A stretch of 64,000 nucleotides of DNA from CAYJFD01 sp964369605 (GTDB taxonomy: Bacteria > Bacteroidota > Bacteroidia > Bacteroidales > UBA932), in NCBI GenBank assembly GCA_964369605.1, contig CAYJFD010000006.1:1-64000 (forward strand), written 5' to 3'. Shown here piece by piece: positions 9,046-17,332 of this stretch. How positions within the stretch are numbered: the stretch's first letter is position 1; every line of letters begins with the position of its first letter. The notes under the pieces are model-generated. The model worked only from the letters and a program-made list of their open reading frames with translations, ran no database searches and was not told the DNA's origin. Position numbers and translations under genes: made by a program.

Positions 9046-9657
9046 AGAAAAAGTATGAAGATTACAGAAAAATGTGACTAAAAAGGGAACACTGAAATCT
9101 AGCACAGCTCCGTGAAAAATGGACACTGCGATGTATTTTTTCTTGACTGACTGTGAAATTATGGGGAGAGTGCTGTCAAAGGTCGTTGCTCCGCCCATAG
9201 ATATTGCTGAAAGCGGACTAATCTTCTTCGCGACAATAGGAATAAAAAGAAGTGCAAGAATTTCTCTAATTACATTTGCAAGTAGGGCTATAATTCCAAG
9301 TTCTGCGCCTCTTAGCTCTGTAATAAAAATACTTGAAAGTGAGTAGTAGGCAAAACCTGAGCCTAAAGCTAGGTAATCGGAGGCAAGGTGGTCCTGCTTA
9401 AGTAGCCAAAGGAGAAGGCAGGCACCTAGTGTTCCTAGCGCCGTCATAAGAGGAAGTAGAGCGTATCTCCAGTTAAGTTCTTTCATTTGTTTTAGTAGAG
9501 AAGTGTCTGATCCTAGGCTCAAGCCCACAAAGAACATAAGTGAGTAAAGTAGATATTTAGTCATGCTCAGTTCGCCTAGGCTTATATTGAATAGCTCAAA
9601 GTAGCCAAAAGCACAACCTAGAGCGAAGAAAGATACTATAATTAGGCTTGATTTCAT
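9043..9657 (-). CDS. LysO family lysine exporter, C-terminal part
   Basis: The 204-residue polytopic membrane protein matches the larger C-terminal half of LysO (YbjE/DUF340). Its signature stretch is MSMGGATTFDSTLPII-like (here ISMGGATTFDSTLP), followed by a hydrophobic helix ending LVTFFCN. LysO in E. coli exports L-lysine as one chain of about 300 residues. Here the N-terminal part is a separate gene whose stop overlaps this start by four bases (ATGA), consistent with translational coupling. Confidence 0.8.
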   Translation of the reverse strand: MKSSLIIVSFFALGCAFGYFELFNISLGELSMTKYLLYSLMFFVGLSLGSDTSLLKQMKELNWRYALLPLMTALGTLGACLLLWLLKQDHLASDYLALGSGFAYYSLSSIFITELRGAELGIIALLANVIREILALLFIPIVAKKISPLSAISMGGATTFDSTLPIISQSVKKKYIAVSIFHGAVLDFSVPFLVTFFCNLHTFS

Positions 9658-9926
9658 TTCTTATTCTTATTTATCCATTTCCACAGCAGGTAAGAAAGGA
9701 GAATGCTACCTATTAGGGAACTAAGGGCGATAAGGAAGGCACTTAGACCTAGCGTATCAAGATTGGACATTATTGTCTGATTAGCACCCACTTCTAATCC
9801 AAGTGCGAAAAGGAGCGCCCATACTATAAACGTTATAATTTTAGGAAGATAGCTAGTCTTCTTTTTAGACAGGAAGATTCTCCCAAGGATAATCCCGAGT
9901 ACCATTATTCCGAAAATAATTAGCAT
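9654..9926 (-). CDS. LysO family lysine exporter, N-terminal part
   Basis: This 90-residue protein has three hydrophobic segments and the LysO N-terminal pattern: IMVLGIILGRIFL, then ALLFALGLEVGANQTIMSNL. It corresponds to the first third of fused LysO proteins. Its ATG overlaps the upstream radical SAM gene by seven bases and its stop overlaps the C-terminal part by four. The three genes are therefore tightly coupled, and the two products presumably form one transporter. Confidence 0.75.
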   Translation of the reverse strand: MLIIFGIMVLGIILGRIFLSKKKTSYLPKIITFIVWALLFALGLEVGANQTIMSNLDTLGLSAFLIALSSLIGSILLSYLLWKWINKNKK

Positions 9927-11572
9927 AGTTTAAAGCCCTCCGTCTTTACAAGAGATCTATCTGCTCTATCAAAGCAGAGCCACACTCTATTAAATGCTGA
10001 ATCTATATAGAAGTAGTTATATGTAGGTCTAGAGTTATCTAGTAAGGGATTTTCTATTTGAGAATCCTTTGTCCAATGTTTAAACTTTTCTGCAGGGCGT
10101 TTTTTCATTGACAGACCAGCTTCTGCCCAGGCGATACTTACAAGGTTTGTAAGTTCTGGAAAGTGCTCTTCGCAGTAATCGTATAGGAGCATAAAGCGTG
10201 ATTCCTTACTCATAATCTTGCCTAGAACTGCGTGCTTAAAGTAATAATCTATCATATTTGTTAAAAAATCTTCTCCTCCTTGTTCTATGAGCTTTTTAAA
10301 CAAGTTTTGGTTTGAATGCTTATTATACCACTGGTCTATTATAGACGAGAGGGTCATGGCCTTACATATATGAGTGTAATCTATCCATTTTGTCTGTAGG
10401 ATCTCGTAGGGAGGTGTAGGCGAGTAGTGTAAACCTAGTTCCTTAGACTGGTTTCTCATATTTGTACCCGGTAGACATTTAAGGGTTTCTATTTGAATTT
10501 CTGAGACCTTTAAGCCTATAAGAAAGAGAGTGTCTTTTATTAGCTGCTGGTAGCTGTATTCTGGAAGTCCAATGATTAGGTCTGAATGCACTTCGAACTT
10601 TCCAGAATTCAATAGCTTAGTGATTCCATCTATAGTATCATCCTTAGAGCCGAGTCTACAAGAAGCCCGAAGGACATTATCATCTAAACTTTGAACGCCT
10701 ACCTCTATGTGAATCAGGTCGGTAGGTAGGGTGTATAGCTTTTCTTCCACGTCCTTACTTAGGTATGCTGGGTGAACCTCTAGGTGGAATCGCAGCCTCT
10801 GGTTGTATTCTTCAAAGAGCTCTAGGAGCTCAAGTGCTCGTTTAGGCTTAGCATTAAATGTTCTGTCAAGGATGCGAATCTCTCTTATACCTCTATTATA
10901 TATGTACTCTAGTCTTGTTCTAAGCGTTTTAAGGGGTAGATCCTGTAGTTTGTTCTTTATGCCACTAATACAAAATGAACAGGTATTGAAACATCCCCTA
11001 GATGTTTCTAGCTGAACAAATGATTTACTCCAATCAAAAAAATGAGAAGACTCAGGAGCTGATACTTCCTCGAAGTTTTCTACCTGCGCTAGCCCTCCAT
11101 CTATATAGTCCCCATCTGAGGATATAAAACATAAGCCTTGATGAGGATTTAATTTATTTGAAGTGTCGTGGGTTTCGACAAGGTTCTTTATCATTTTGTC
11201 AAATACCTCTTCGCCTTCACCTCTAAATACGTAGTCGATATAAGGTCGTGATCTAAGGTAGTTTTCATTTTCAATAGGAGTGCCGAGAAATTCAGGGCCG
11301 CCGAGTATAACACGCGTCTGCTGATATATTGCTTTGTAATCCTGGATAATGGAAGTTAGATATTCGTGATTGAAAAGCCAGGCTGTTGCTAGTATTATAT
11401 CTGGTTTATAGTCGATTAGTAGGTTCATTATCTCAGAACTCTGAGTGTTAATCGTACCATTTACTTTCACCCATTCTATAGGATATTCTTGCTTTAACAT
11501 AGAGTGTAGAGCAGGGAATGCTAAGTTTGAGTGAGAGTATGAGGAGTTAATATCTAGCCAGCAAATTATCAT
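9920..11572 (-). CDS. B12-binding-domain radical SAM protein (DUF4080 type)
   Basis: The first 140 residues have the fold pattern of a cobalamin-binding domain (DIILATAWLFNHEYL, VILGGPEFLG). They are followed by a radical SAM domain with the 4Fe-4S cluster motif CFNTCSFC (CxxxCxxC) near residue 192. The C-terminal part resembles DUF4080. Substrate and reaction are unknown; relatives are annotated only as B12-binding radical SAM proteins. A -7 element lies four bases before the ATG. Genetic coupling to lysO is by overlap. Cobalamin dependence would link it to the btu operon in this window, which is an inference. Confidence 0.85.
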   Translation of the reverse strand: MIICWLDINSSYSHSNLAFPALHSMLKQEYPIEWVKVNGTINTQSSEIMNLLIDYKPDIILATAWLFNHEYLTSIIQDYKAIYQQTRVILGGPEFLGTPIENENYLRSRPYIDYVFRGEGEEVFDKMIKNLVETHDTSNKLNPHQGLCFISSDGDYIDGGLAQVENFEEVSAPESSHFFDWSKSFVQLETSRGCFNTCSFCISGIKNKLQDLPLKTLRTRLEYIYNRGIREIRILDRTFNAKPKRALELLELFEEYNQRLRFHLEVHPAYLSKDVEEKLYTLPTDLIHIEVGVQSLDDNVLRASCRLGSKDDTIDGITKLLNSGKFEVHSDLIIGLPEYSYQQLIKDTLFLIGLKVSEIQIETLKCLPGTNMRNQSKELGLHYSPTPPYEILQTKWIDYTHICKAMTLSSIIDQWYNKHSNQNLFKKLIEQGGEDFLTNMIDYYFKHAVLGKIMSKESRFMLLYDYCEEHFPELTNLVSIAWAEAGLSMKKRPAEKFKHWTKDSQIENPLLDNSRPTYNYFYIDSAFNRVWLCFDRADRSLVKTEGFKLC

Positions 11573-11576
11573 AGAA

Positions 11577-11584
11577 CAAAGTTA
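11577..11584 (-). promoter_or_regulatory. -7 promoter element four bases from the radical SAM ATG
   Basis: On the minus strand TAACTTTG is followed by TTCT and then the ATG, the same spacing as in cdaA and rlmN. Confidence 0.6.
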
Positions 11585-11669
11585 GCTGTTTCTTTAGAAT
11601 ATTTATTTACAAAATGTAAAAAGTTGATTACAAAACATCAAGAAGGTAATTATTATGGTATCTTTTCAT

Positions 11670-11677
11670 TAGTTTTG
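11670..11677 (+). promoter_or_regulatory. -7 promoter element of Omp28-like gene
   Basis: TAGTTTTG matches TAnnTTTG, 24 bases before the ATG at 11702. No clear -33 TTG is seen at the usual spacing. Confidence 0.5.
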
Positions 11678-11701
11678 TAAAAATCATTAATATATAAAGG
11701 T

Positions 11702-12781
11702 ATGAAACAGTATACTATACAGACACTATTATTGGGCGTATTTCTTTTCGCCGCATCGCTTGTTTATTCTTGTGATTCAAAAATTAACGGGAAAGATGTT
11801 TCTACGAAATCCTTTATACTAGGGTCGAATAATCTTGAAATACCTATGGAGCAAAGTGAGGTTGTGAGTTTGACCTTGCTGCCTATTGGTTCATATCCAG
11901 GTGATGTATTATTGTCAAGTAGTGATGAGAGTATAGTTAAGGTGACTTGGGTAGAAGGTGCAGGAGTCGATTCTGAGTATCCTCAGATAGTGATAGATGC
12001 TTTGAGTGAGGGTGAGGCAGTAGTTGAAGTCTCTAGTAAGCAAAAGCCAGAATTAAAAGAAACATGTAAGGTCGTTGTGGGACCTAAAGAGATACTAAGG
12101 AGAACTCTATTATATAGGTTCACTGCTACGTGGTGCGGCTACTGTCCTACGATGTCGGCGGGTGTACTATATGCTCAGAGATTAAGACCAGATGAGATAA
12201 TAGAGATAGCCTTTCATACAGGAGATATTTTAACCAAGAGTGAAGGAGAGGAGTTAGAAGAATATTTTAGGATATCTAGTTTGCCGAGTGGTGTTGTAAA
12301 TGCAGACCCTAGTCATATATTAAGCTATACATCTAATATCGCAAGCGCCGTGGATGCTTCAGTGGAGAATTATCCTTTGGCAAGTGTTGTAGAGTTAGAG
12401 GCAAGTATTAACGAGGCAGGATTGATCACGGCGGAAGTAGATACTCAGATATTAGAGGATGGTAGGTATAGGTTGATGCTTGCAGTAACAATAGATGGAT
12501 ATATGTACCCACAGACTTCAGGAGGTGGGAGTAGTTTAGCGCCAGACTATGAGCAACAAAATGTATTCAATACATTTATTACTGAGGGGGGAGTAAATGG
12601 CGAAGATTTAGGAGACCTAGTGCAGGGAGATAGCTTTATTAAAGAATATAGTTTTGATTTTTCTGAGGGGATAAAAAAACTGCCAGTGAATTATGATCTT
12701 AGTTATAATGTAGTAGCCTATATCCAAAAGCTAGAGGGAGGGAAATATATTATTAATAATGCCGATATAGTTAACTTATAA
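11702..12781 (+). CDS. Omp28-related lipoprotein with thioredoxin-like fold
   Basis: A lipoprotein signal (LVYSC) is followed by an Ig-like beta domain of about 80 residues (VVSLTLLPIG to CKVVVGP). A thioredoxin-like region then carries the redox motif WCGYCP near residue 144, with FRISSLPSGVVNADP in the position of the cis-proline loop. The C-terminal half matches Omp28-type envelope proteins of Bacteroidales. The CxxC suggests a role in disulfide or redox chemistry at the envelope, but this has not been shown for the family. It ends two bases from the convergent regulator gene, with no terminator between them. Confidence 0.75.
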   Translation: MKQYTIQTLLLGVFLFAASLVYSCDSKINGKDVSTKSFILGSNNLEIPMEQSEVVSLTLLPIGSYPGDVLLSSSDESIVKVTWVEGAGVDSEYPQIVIDALSEGEAVVEVSSKQKPELKETCKVVVGPKEILRRTLLYRFTATWCGYCPTMSAGVLYAQRLRPDEIIEIAFHTGDILTKSEGEELEEYFRISSLPSGVVNADPSHILSYTSNIASAVDASVENYPLASVVELEASINEAGLITAEVDTQILEDGRYRLMLAVTIDGYMYPQTSGGGSSLAPDYEQQNVFNTFITEGGVNGEDLGDLVQGDSFIKEYSFDFSEGIKKLPVNYDLSYNVVAYIQKLEGGKYIINNADIVNL

Positions 12782-12782
12782 T

Positions 12783-14534
12783 TTAAGTAAGGATATTTTT
12801 TATTTTGTTGAGGCTAGAGCAATACTCAGAAGGTGAACACCCTACTTCCTTCTTAAAGGCTCTGTAGAATGTTGCGCTACTAGTATATCCAACATCTATA
12901 ATTATTTGCTTTAAAGGAGTGTTTTTGTTTGAAAGCAATACAGTGGCTTCTTCTATTCTAAGACTATTAATATAGTTGAAGAAACTTTGCCCATAATTTT
13001 CGTTGATAGCTTTAGAAATATACTTTCGGTTAGTGTTTAATTTTTCAGCGATCACATCAATATTTAGACTTGTTTCTCTGTACAACTTTTCAGATTTCAT
13101 AATGTGTTCAATTTGTAGGAAGAGTGAATAGCTCTGATTTTTACTAGATGGTGATTGTGAGTTTTGAGGTCTGAGTAAATCTTGTTTCTTTAAGTGTTTT
13201 AAGTGTTGGCTGACAAGTGTTTTGTTAGCTCTACTTCGGTTAAAGTGTAAAATCCATAGAAAAATAATTAAAATACTACTTCCTCCAAAGATTGTAGCAA
13301 TCAGTGTTGTTTGTTTTCTTGCTTTTAGCAGAGAGATCTCATTTTTCTGAATATCTTCTTGATGTTTAGCTTGTTGGTATAATATTCGATATGTATTAAA
13401 TTCCCTTTCTCTTTGATGAAGAAGAATGCTGTCAGTTAAGTGATGGAAAGCGTTATTGTATTTAGTCCTTTCAACAGGTCTACCTAAAGTGCTGTAAATT
13501 TTTGATAGATTAGAGAATATTGAAGCCAAGTGAATAAGTGAATTATTTTCTTTGGCTATATTTTTAGCAGTGAAAAATGAATTTATTGCACGCTCATACT
13601 CTCCTATAGATGCTAGAAAAAGACCATAGTAGTAATAGTAATCGACTTTAATAGAAAAGTGCGAATTCTCTAAATATATAGCAGATTTTCTAAAATATTC
13701 ACTGGCTAAATCTATCTTGTCCTGTTTGTGATATATCATAGCCTGAATATAGAGTATTTCAGCTAACGTGTGATATATCTTATTGTCTTGGGATAGAGTA
13801 TGGCATCTGTTAATATTTAATAGTGCAGACTCGTAATCTGAATTTAGATATTGTGTTTTTGCAATTTCAAGTTGAACTACGATTATAACAGCATCCTCTA
13901 CTGTGTGTGTGTTTATTAAGTCTTGTGCTATTAGTGTGTACTCTAAACCAGTTGAATCTGATCTTAGAAATAATATCCTCATAATGTTACAAATACTAGA
14001 TAACATTCCCCTAACATTTTCGCTCTCTTTGTTGTTTTCATACGATTGTAGGAAGTAGTTAATAGCCTTTCCGTAGTTCAGTTCATTTTTCAGTGCGTCG
14101 GAGGCGAGGATATAGCTTATAGCATCAAGAATCTCCTTATCGTCAGTTTGGATGCCAATGAGTTTGTCGCGGTATATACTAAATAGAGAATCTTTATTCA
14201 ATAAGTTGTAAGCTTGACTTAGATATACTGCTGACCAATTACTTTCATTAATATAACCAGCCTTATCACATGCTACATGGTATGATTCTATATCTTTAAC
14301 TATTTGATTTATTCGCCCCGAATTTAAGAAAAAGTTCCATACAGGTCTGTGGAAAGAAAGATCTAAGGTGTCGAATGCTGGTTTAGCTAGATGTGCTTTA
14401 AGCATAGTACTATCTTTGATTATATATTCTGCTGATTTTGGATTATCTTGTATCCTATATTCTTTACAAGAGAATAATAATAAAGAAAGCATTATTAGAG
14501 AATAACCTAGATGTTTAGTCGGTGTGAAGGGCAT
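12783..14534 (-). CDS. Membrane-spanning TPR / AraC-type transcriptional regulator
   Basis: The order of domains is a lipobox (LLLFSC, ATG at 14534), TPR-like helical repeats over residues 60-390, one transmembrane helix near 406-426 (LIATIFGGSSILIIFLW), and a C-terminal AraC-type helix-turn-helix (DVIAEKLNTNRKYISKAI, then VGYTSSATFYRAFKKEVGCSPSEY). This layout suggests an extracytoplasmic TPR sensor and a cytoplasmic DNA-binding domain in one chain. The frame is open for 58 codons further upstream, but that part has no signal or domain and the chosen ATG gives a perfect lipoprotein signal. The gene is divergent from the fimbrillin/LRR lipoprotein gene, its likely target. A paralogue of the same length and order lies at 24.5-26.3 kb. 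Confidence 0.8.
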   Translation of the reverse strand: MPFTPTKHLGYSLIMLSLLLFSCKEYRIQDNPKSAEYIIKDSTMLKAHLAKPAFDTLDLSFHRPVWNFFLNSGRINQIVKDIESYHVACDKAGYINESNWSAVYLSQAYNLLNKDSLFSIYRDKLIGIQTDDKEILDAISYILASDALKNELNYGKAINYFLQSYENNKESENVRGMLSSICNIMRILFLRSDSTGLEYTLIAQDLINTHTVEDAVIIVVQLEIAKTQYLNSDYESALLNINRCHTLSQDNKIYHTLAEILYIQAMIYHKQDKIDLASEYFRKSAIYLENSHFSIKVDYYYYYGLFLASIGEYERAINSFFTAKNIAKENNSLIHLASIFSNLSKIYSTLGRPVERTKYNNAFHHLTDSILLHQREREFNTYRILYQQAKHQEDIQKNEISLLKARKQTTLIATIFGGSSILIIFLWILHFNRSRANKTLVSQHLKHLKKQDLLRPQNSQSPSSKNQSYSLFLQIEHIMKSEKLYRETSLNIDVIAEKLNTNRKYISKAINENYGQSFFNYINSLRIEEATVLLSNKNTPLKQIIIDVGYTSSATFYRAFKKEVGCSPSEYCSSLNKIKNILT

Positions 14535-14648
14535 AAGTTTGTTGTTAGATTGCAAAGATATACATATAAAATGTAAATCTAGAAAAATAATTGTGAATTG
14601 TGAATTGAATGATGGGATTTGAAACTCTTTGAAAATCAATGTGTTCGC

Positions 14649-14705
14649 AGAATGAGATAAAAGGTTTCCTAAAGTGAGATATGGTTTTCTCAAAGTGAGA
14701 GATAT
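14649..14705. promoter_or_regulatory. Three-fold direct repeat, candidate AraC-type operator
   Basis: AGAATGAGAT (14649), AAAGTGAGAT (14671) and AAAGTGAGAG (14692) recur every 21-22 bp. The last two sit in longer repeats beginning GGTTTCCT and GGTTTTCT. The array ends 28 bases before the -7 element of the fimbrillin/LRR gene, covering the -33 side of that promoter. Direct repeats spaced by two helical turns are typical AraC-family targets. The neighbouring TPR/AraC gene is the obvious candidate binder, by inference. Confidence 0.55.
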
Positions 14706-14733
14706 CAAAATGTCTAGTATTGGAATAATAAGC

Positions 14734-14741
14734 TAAGTTTG
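14734..14741 (+). promoter_or_regulatory. -7 promoter element of fimbrillin/LRR gene
   Basis: TAAGTTTG matches TAnnTTTG. No TTG occurs about 20 bases upstream, which fits a promoter that needs an activator bound at the adjacent direct repeats. Confidence 0.55.
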
Positions 14742-14784
14742 TACAAGAAATAAGAATTTAATAATAACCTATAAAATTAAAATC

Positions 14785-16644
14785 ATGAAAAAAACAAGAA
14801 TCTACCTACTGGCATTAGCAGTATTATCAGTTATCTTCGCTTGTGATAATGATCCTGAGCCATTAAAGGAAAAAGTAACATTTAAGACGAAGATAAATCC
14901 GACAACGAAAGCTACGGCTTCAAATTTCGAGGATGGTGATGAAATAGGAGTGTCTTCCTTTCAAGATGAAGGAATGACTCAGGTAAAAGATTTGAATGTC
15001 GCTTATGTTTATGATGAAAATACAAAAGTTTTTGTTGGAATTAATCCGATAGCTTTTGATAGTGAAGGTCAAGAGTTGTCATTTAGAGCTGTTTATCCTT
15101 ATGATGAAGAAAATAAAGGTGAGTTTGTTTTTGAAATTAATGATGATCAATCAGAGCACGTGGATTATTCTAAGAGTGATCTTATGGTGGCTGAACTAGG
15201 TTTGACCGATAATCTACAACCTGAGCTAGTATTTGAGCATAAGATGAGTATGTTAGTTTTAGATATTGTAAAGAGTGATATCGTATTATCAGAAGCAGAG
15301 ATTAGAGTAAAGACAAGAACTAAAGTTAATGTGAACCTCGATAGTAGAACGTATATAGGAACAGGAAGTTTAACCCCAGTTTTAGTAGGAAGCAATGGAA
15401 ATATGAGCTATAAAGTTATTATTTCTCCTCAGACTATGGAATCAATGGATGATTTCATCACTATAGAAGTAGCTGATAATGTATATGTCTTACCAGTAGA
15501 GGCTATGGAATTTAAATCAGGGATGTCATATAATTATGATATAAGTATTGATAGTGGAAACTTATCGTTTGTGACAGAAATAACTTCTTGGCAAGACGGG
15601 GGAAATATTACTCCTGAGCCAGCGGATGAGGGATTGATGCTTAGCTCTATAGATCCAGAGAATCTTCCTGAGGAGGACAACTGGGTAATAGTAGATAGAG
15701 TCGCAGAAAGTGGAGCAATAGAGGTGAAGGTGGATGCGCAAGGTAATGCCGTTTTGGATGAAGATTTAAAACCAACAATCATCGGAGATGGTGACTTTAA
15801 GAATCTATTCCTAGCCTTAAAGGCAGCAGAGAAGCTAGATAGGATAATAACCTTAGAGTTTCCAAACCTTGAAAAAATACCTCATTATGCATTATTTGAC
15901 GTGTCAAAGATGGAGAATACACCATTCGCTGATCCTACACTGGCGACTGTTACTTCGGTAGGATCAATAATTGCCCCTGTTGCGACATCGATAGGGGAGT
16001 CAGCGTTATTTGGATCTTCTAATTTAGTATCGGTAAGTGCTCCAAATTCGGAGGTTATACACGGTGGAGCATTTAGCTTTTGTGCAAAAATTGAAAATTT
16101 AGAATTTTTAGAGGTGGAGGAGATAAAGCAACAGGCATTTGCTTTTTGTATGGGATTAAAGACTCTGATCATACCTAAAGTGAAAATTTTAGGGCTTAAT
16201 GTATTTTCAATGTGTCCTAGTTTAACATCTTTAGACTTACCAGAAGTAGAGATATTAGAAGGAGGAGCATTTACAGGTAGTAATTTAACATCTATAAGCC
16301 TACCAAAAGCTAAGTTTATAGGTCCACAAACATTTACTTCTTGCGCAAAATTACACACTATATCAATTCCAAAGGCAGAGGAGATAGGAGAATGGGCATT
16401 TAATAAATGTAATGCGCTAGAAACATTAATAGTTGCAACAGATTCTGAAATAACAGATGTCCATATTGAAGCCTTTGGAGTAGTTATGACTGAGATTGGA
16501 AATATTGATTTGACAACTGCTAAGGATAATGGAACAACTGCGAATTTAGATACTAAAATATGGACAGTGCCTTATTTTGATATTTTAACAGGGAAGCAAA
16601 CAACAGTAAGTTTTGGTTCATTTAACTCCATAACATTAAAGTAA
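14785..16644 (+). CDS. Lipoprotein with fimbrillin-like N-terminus and BspA-type LRRs
   Basis: The lipobox is VIFAC. Residues 30-270 follow the fimbrillin-like (Mfa/FimA-type) pattern: TTKATASNFEDGDEIGVSSF, then YVYDENTKVF, FRAVYPYDEE, and an MLVLDI strand. From about residue 340 onward, 23-residue BspA-type leucine-rich repeats appear (LKTLIIPKVKILGLNVFSMC, LTSLDLPEVEILEGGAF). It is likely a surface-exposed adhesin or pilus-associated protein. It faces the divergent TPR/AraC regulator, with a direct-repeat site between them, and is followed by a strong terminator. The fimbrillin assignment is by eye; the LRR assignment is firm. Confidence 0.8.
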   Translation: MKKTRIYLLALAVLSVIFACDNDPEPLKEKVTFKTKINPTTKATASNFEDGDEIGVSSFQDEGMTQVKDLNVAYVYDENTKVFVGINPIAFDSEGQELSFRAVYPYDEENKGEFVFEINDDQSEHVDYSKSDLMVAELGLTDNLQPELVFEHKMSMLVLDIVKSDIVLSEAEIRVKTRTKVNVNLDSRTYIGTGSLTPVLVGSNGNMSYKVIISPQTMESMDDFITIEVADNVYVLPVEAMEFKSGMSYNYDISIDSGNLSFVTEITSWQDGGNITPEPADEGLMLSSIDPENLPEEDNWVIVDRVAESGAIEVKVDAQGNAVLDEDLKPTIIGDGDFKNLFLALKAAEKLDRIITLEFPNLEKIPHYALFDVSKMENTPFADPTLATVTSVGSIIAPVATSIGESALFGSSNLVSVSAPNSEVIHGGAFSFCAKIENLEFLEVEEIKQQAFAFCMGLKTLIIPKVKILGLNVFSMCPSLTSLDLPEVEILEGGAFTGSNLTSISLPKAKFIGPQTFTSCAKLHTISIPKAEEIGEWAFNKCNALETLIVATDSEITDVHIEAFGVVMTEIGNIDLTTAKDNGTTANLDTKIWTVPYFDILTGKQTTVSFGSFNSITLK

Positions 16645-16656
16645 ATAAAATTATAA

Positions 16657-16702
16657 AAAATAGCAGGGCCTAATATTGATAGATTATGCTCTGCTATTTT
16701 TA
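16657..16702 (+). terminator. Rho-independent terminator after fimbrillin/LRR gene
   Basis: The stem AAATAGCAGGGC pairs with GCTCTGCTATTT (one wobble pair) and is followed by a short T run. Confidence 0.75.
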
Positions 16703-16737
16703 TGTCGGTAAAATATTTCCAGAAAGAAAGTTTTTAG

Positions 16738-16745
16738 TAACTTTG
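16738..16745 (+). promoter_or_regulatory. -7 promoter element of smpB
   Basis: TAACTTTG matches TAnnTTTG and lies seven bases before the smpB ATG, so the leader is at most a few bases long. Confidence 0.55.
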
Positions 16746-16752
16746 CAGCCTT

Positions 16753-17214
16753 ATGGCGAAGGATACGAAAAAAGCGAAAATAGATGTAAAGAATAAAAGG
16801 GCTTCTTATGAGTATGAATTCATAGATACCTATGTGGCTGGAGTGGTGCTTTCAGGAACTGAGATTAAATCAATCAGGGCAGGAAAGGTTTCTCTTGCTG
16901 ACAGCTATTGCTATTTCGTGAACTCGGAGCTATATGTCAAAAATATGCACGTAGCTGATTATTGGTGGGCATCTTTTAATAAACACGATCCTAAAAGAGA
17001 CCGAAAATTACTACTTCAGAAAAAAGAACTTAAGAAATTAGAGAAAGCCACAAAAGAAAAAGGTATGACCATAGTTGCAACACGTCTTTTCGTTGCAGAG
17101 AATGGTTTTGCGAAAATCTGTATTGCGCTAGCAAGGGGTAAAAAAGAATATGATAAGAGAAATTCTATCAAGGAAAAGGACCAGCAGCGTGAAATGGATA
17201 GAATGAGATTCTAA
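16753..17214 (+). CDS. smpB: SsrA-binding protein SmpB
   Basis: SmpB binds tmRNA and brings it to stalled ribosomes for trans-translation. The 153-residue length is standard. Diagnostic stretches are the N-terminal NKRASYEYEFIDTYVAGVVL, TEIKSIRAGKVSLADSY and the basic C-terminal tail ending KEKDQQREMDRMRF, which enters the decoding site. It has its own promoter directly at the start codon. It lies immediately upstream of the L3 promoter, a position normally occupied by other ribosomal genes. Confidence 0.95.
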   Translation: MAKDTKKAKIDVKNKRASYEYEFIDTYVAGVVLSGTEIKSIRAGKVSLADSYCYFVNSELYVKNMHVADYWWASFNKHDPKRDRKLLLQKKELKKLEKATKEKGMTIVATRLFVAENGFAKICIALARGKKEYDKRNSIKEKDQQREMDRMRF

Positions 17215-17236
17215 TTCAAAAAAAAGCAGCTAATGC

Positions 17237-17266
17237 TTTGAAAATCAAAAAATATTACTACCTTTG
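17237..17266 (+). promoter_or_regulatory. Promoter of the L3-S3 ribosomal protein operon
   Basis: A -33 TTTG (17237-17240) and a -7 TACCTTTG (17259-17266) are separated by 18 bases. This places transcription start near 17270 and gives a leader of about 60 bases before the L3 ATG. Confidence 0.7.
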
Positions 17267-17269
17267 CAG

Positions 17270-17288
17270 CCCGCAAATTTTATGCGGG
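17270..17288 (+). promoter_or_regulatory. Hairpin at the 5' end of the ribosomal operon leader
   Basis: CCCGCA (17270-17275) pairs with TGCGGG (17283-17288) around a seven-base loop, exactly at the predicted transcription start. It may stabilise the mRNA or be a site for feedback control by a ribosomal protein. Only the stem is seen; the role is inferred. Confidence 0.4.
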
Positions 17289-17332
17289 ATGTTTAATTTA
17301 TTGATAAACACTAATTTATAATTAAAAAACCA

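Noticed and set aside
14535..14708. Longer N-terminus (58 residues) for the TPR/AraC regulator
   Set aside because: It would cover the candidate operator and hide the lipoprotein signal that starts at 14534.
17223..17239. Terminator after smpB (AAAGCA/TGCTTT)
   Set aside because: Six-base AT-rich stem without a T run; it also overlaps the -33 region of the ribosomal promoter, so it is too weak to call.
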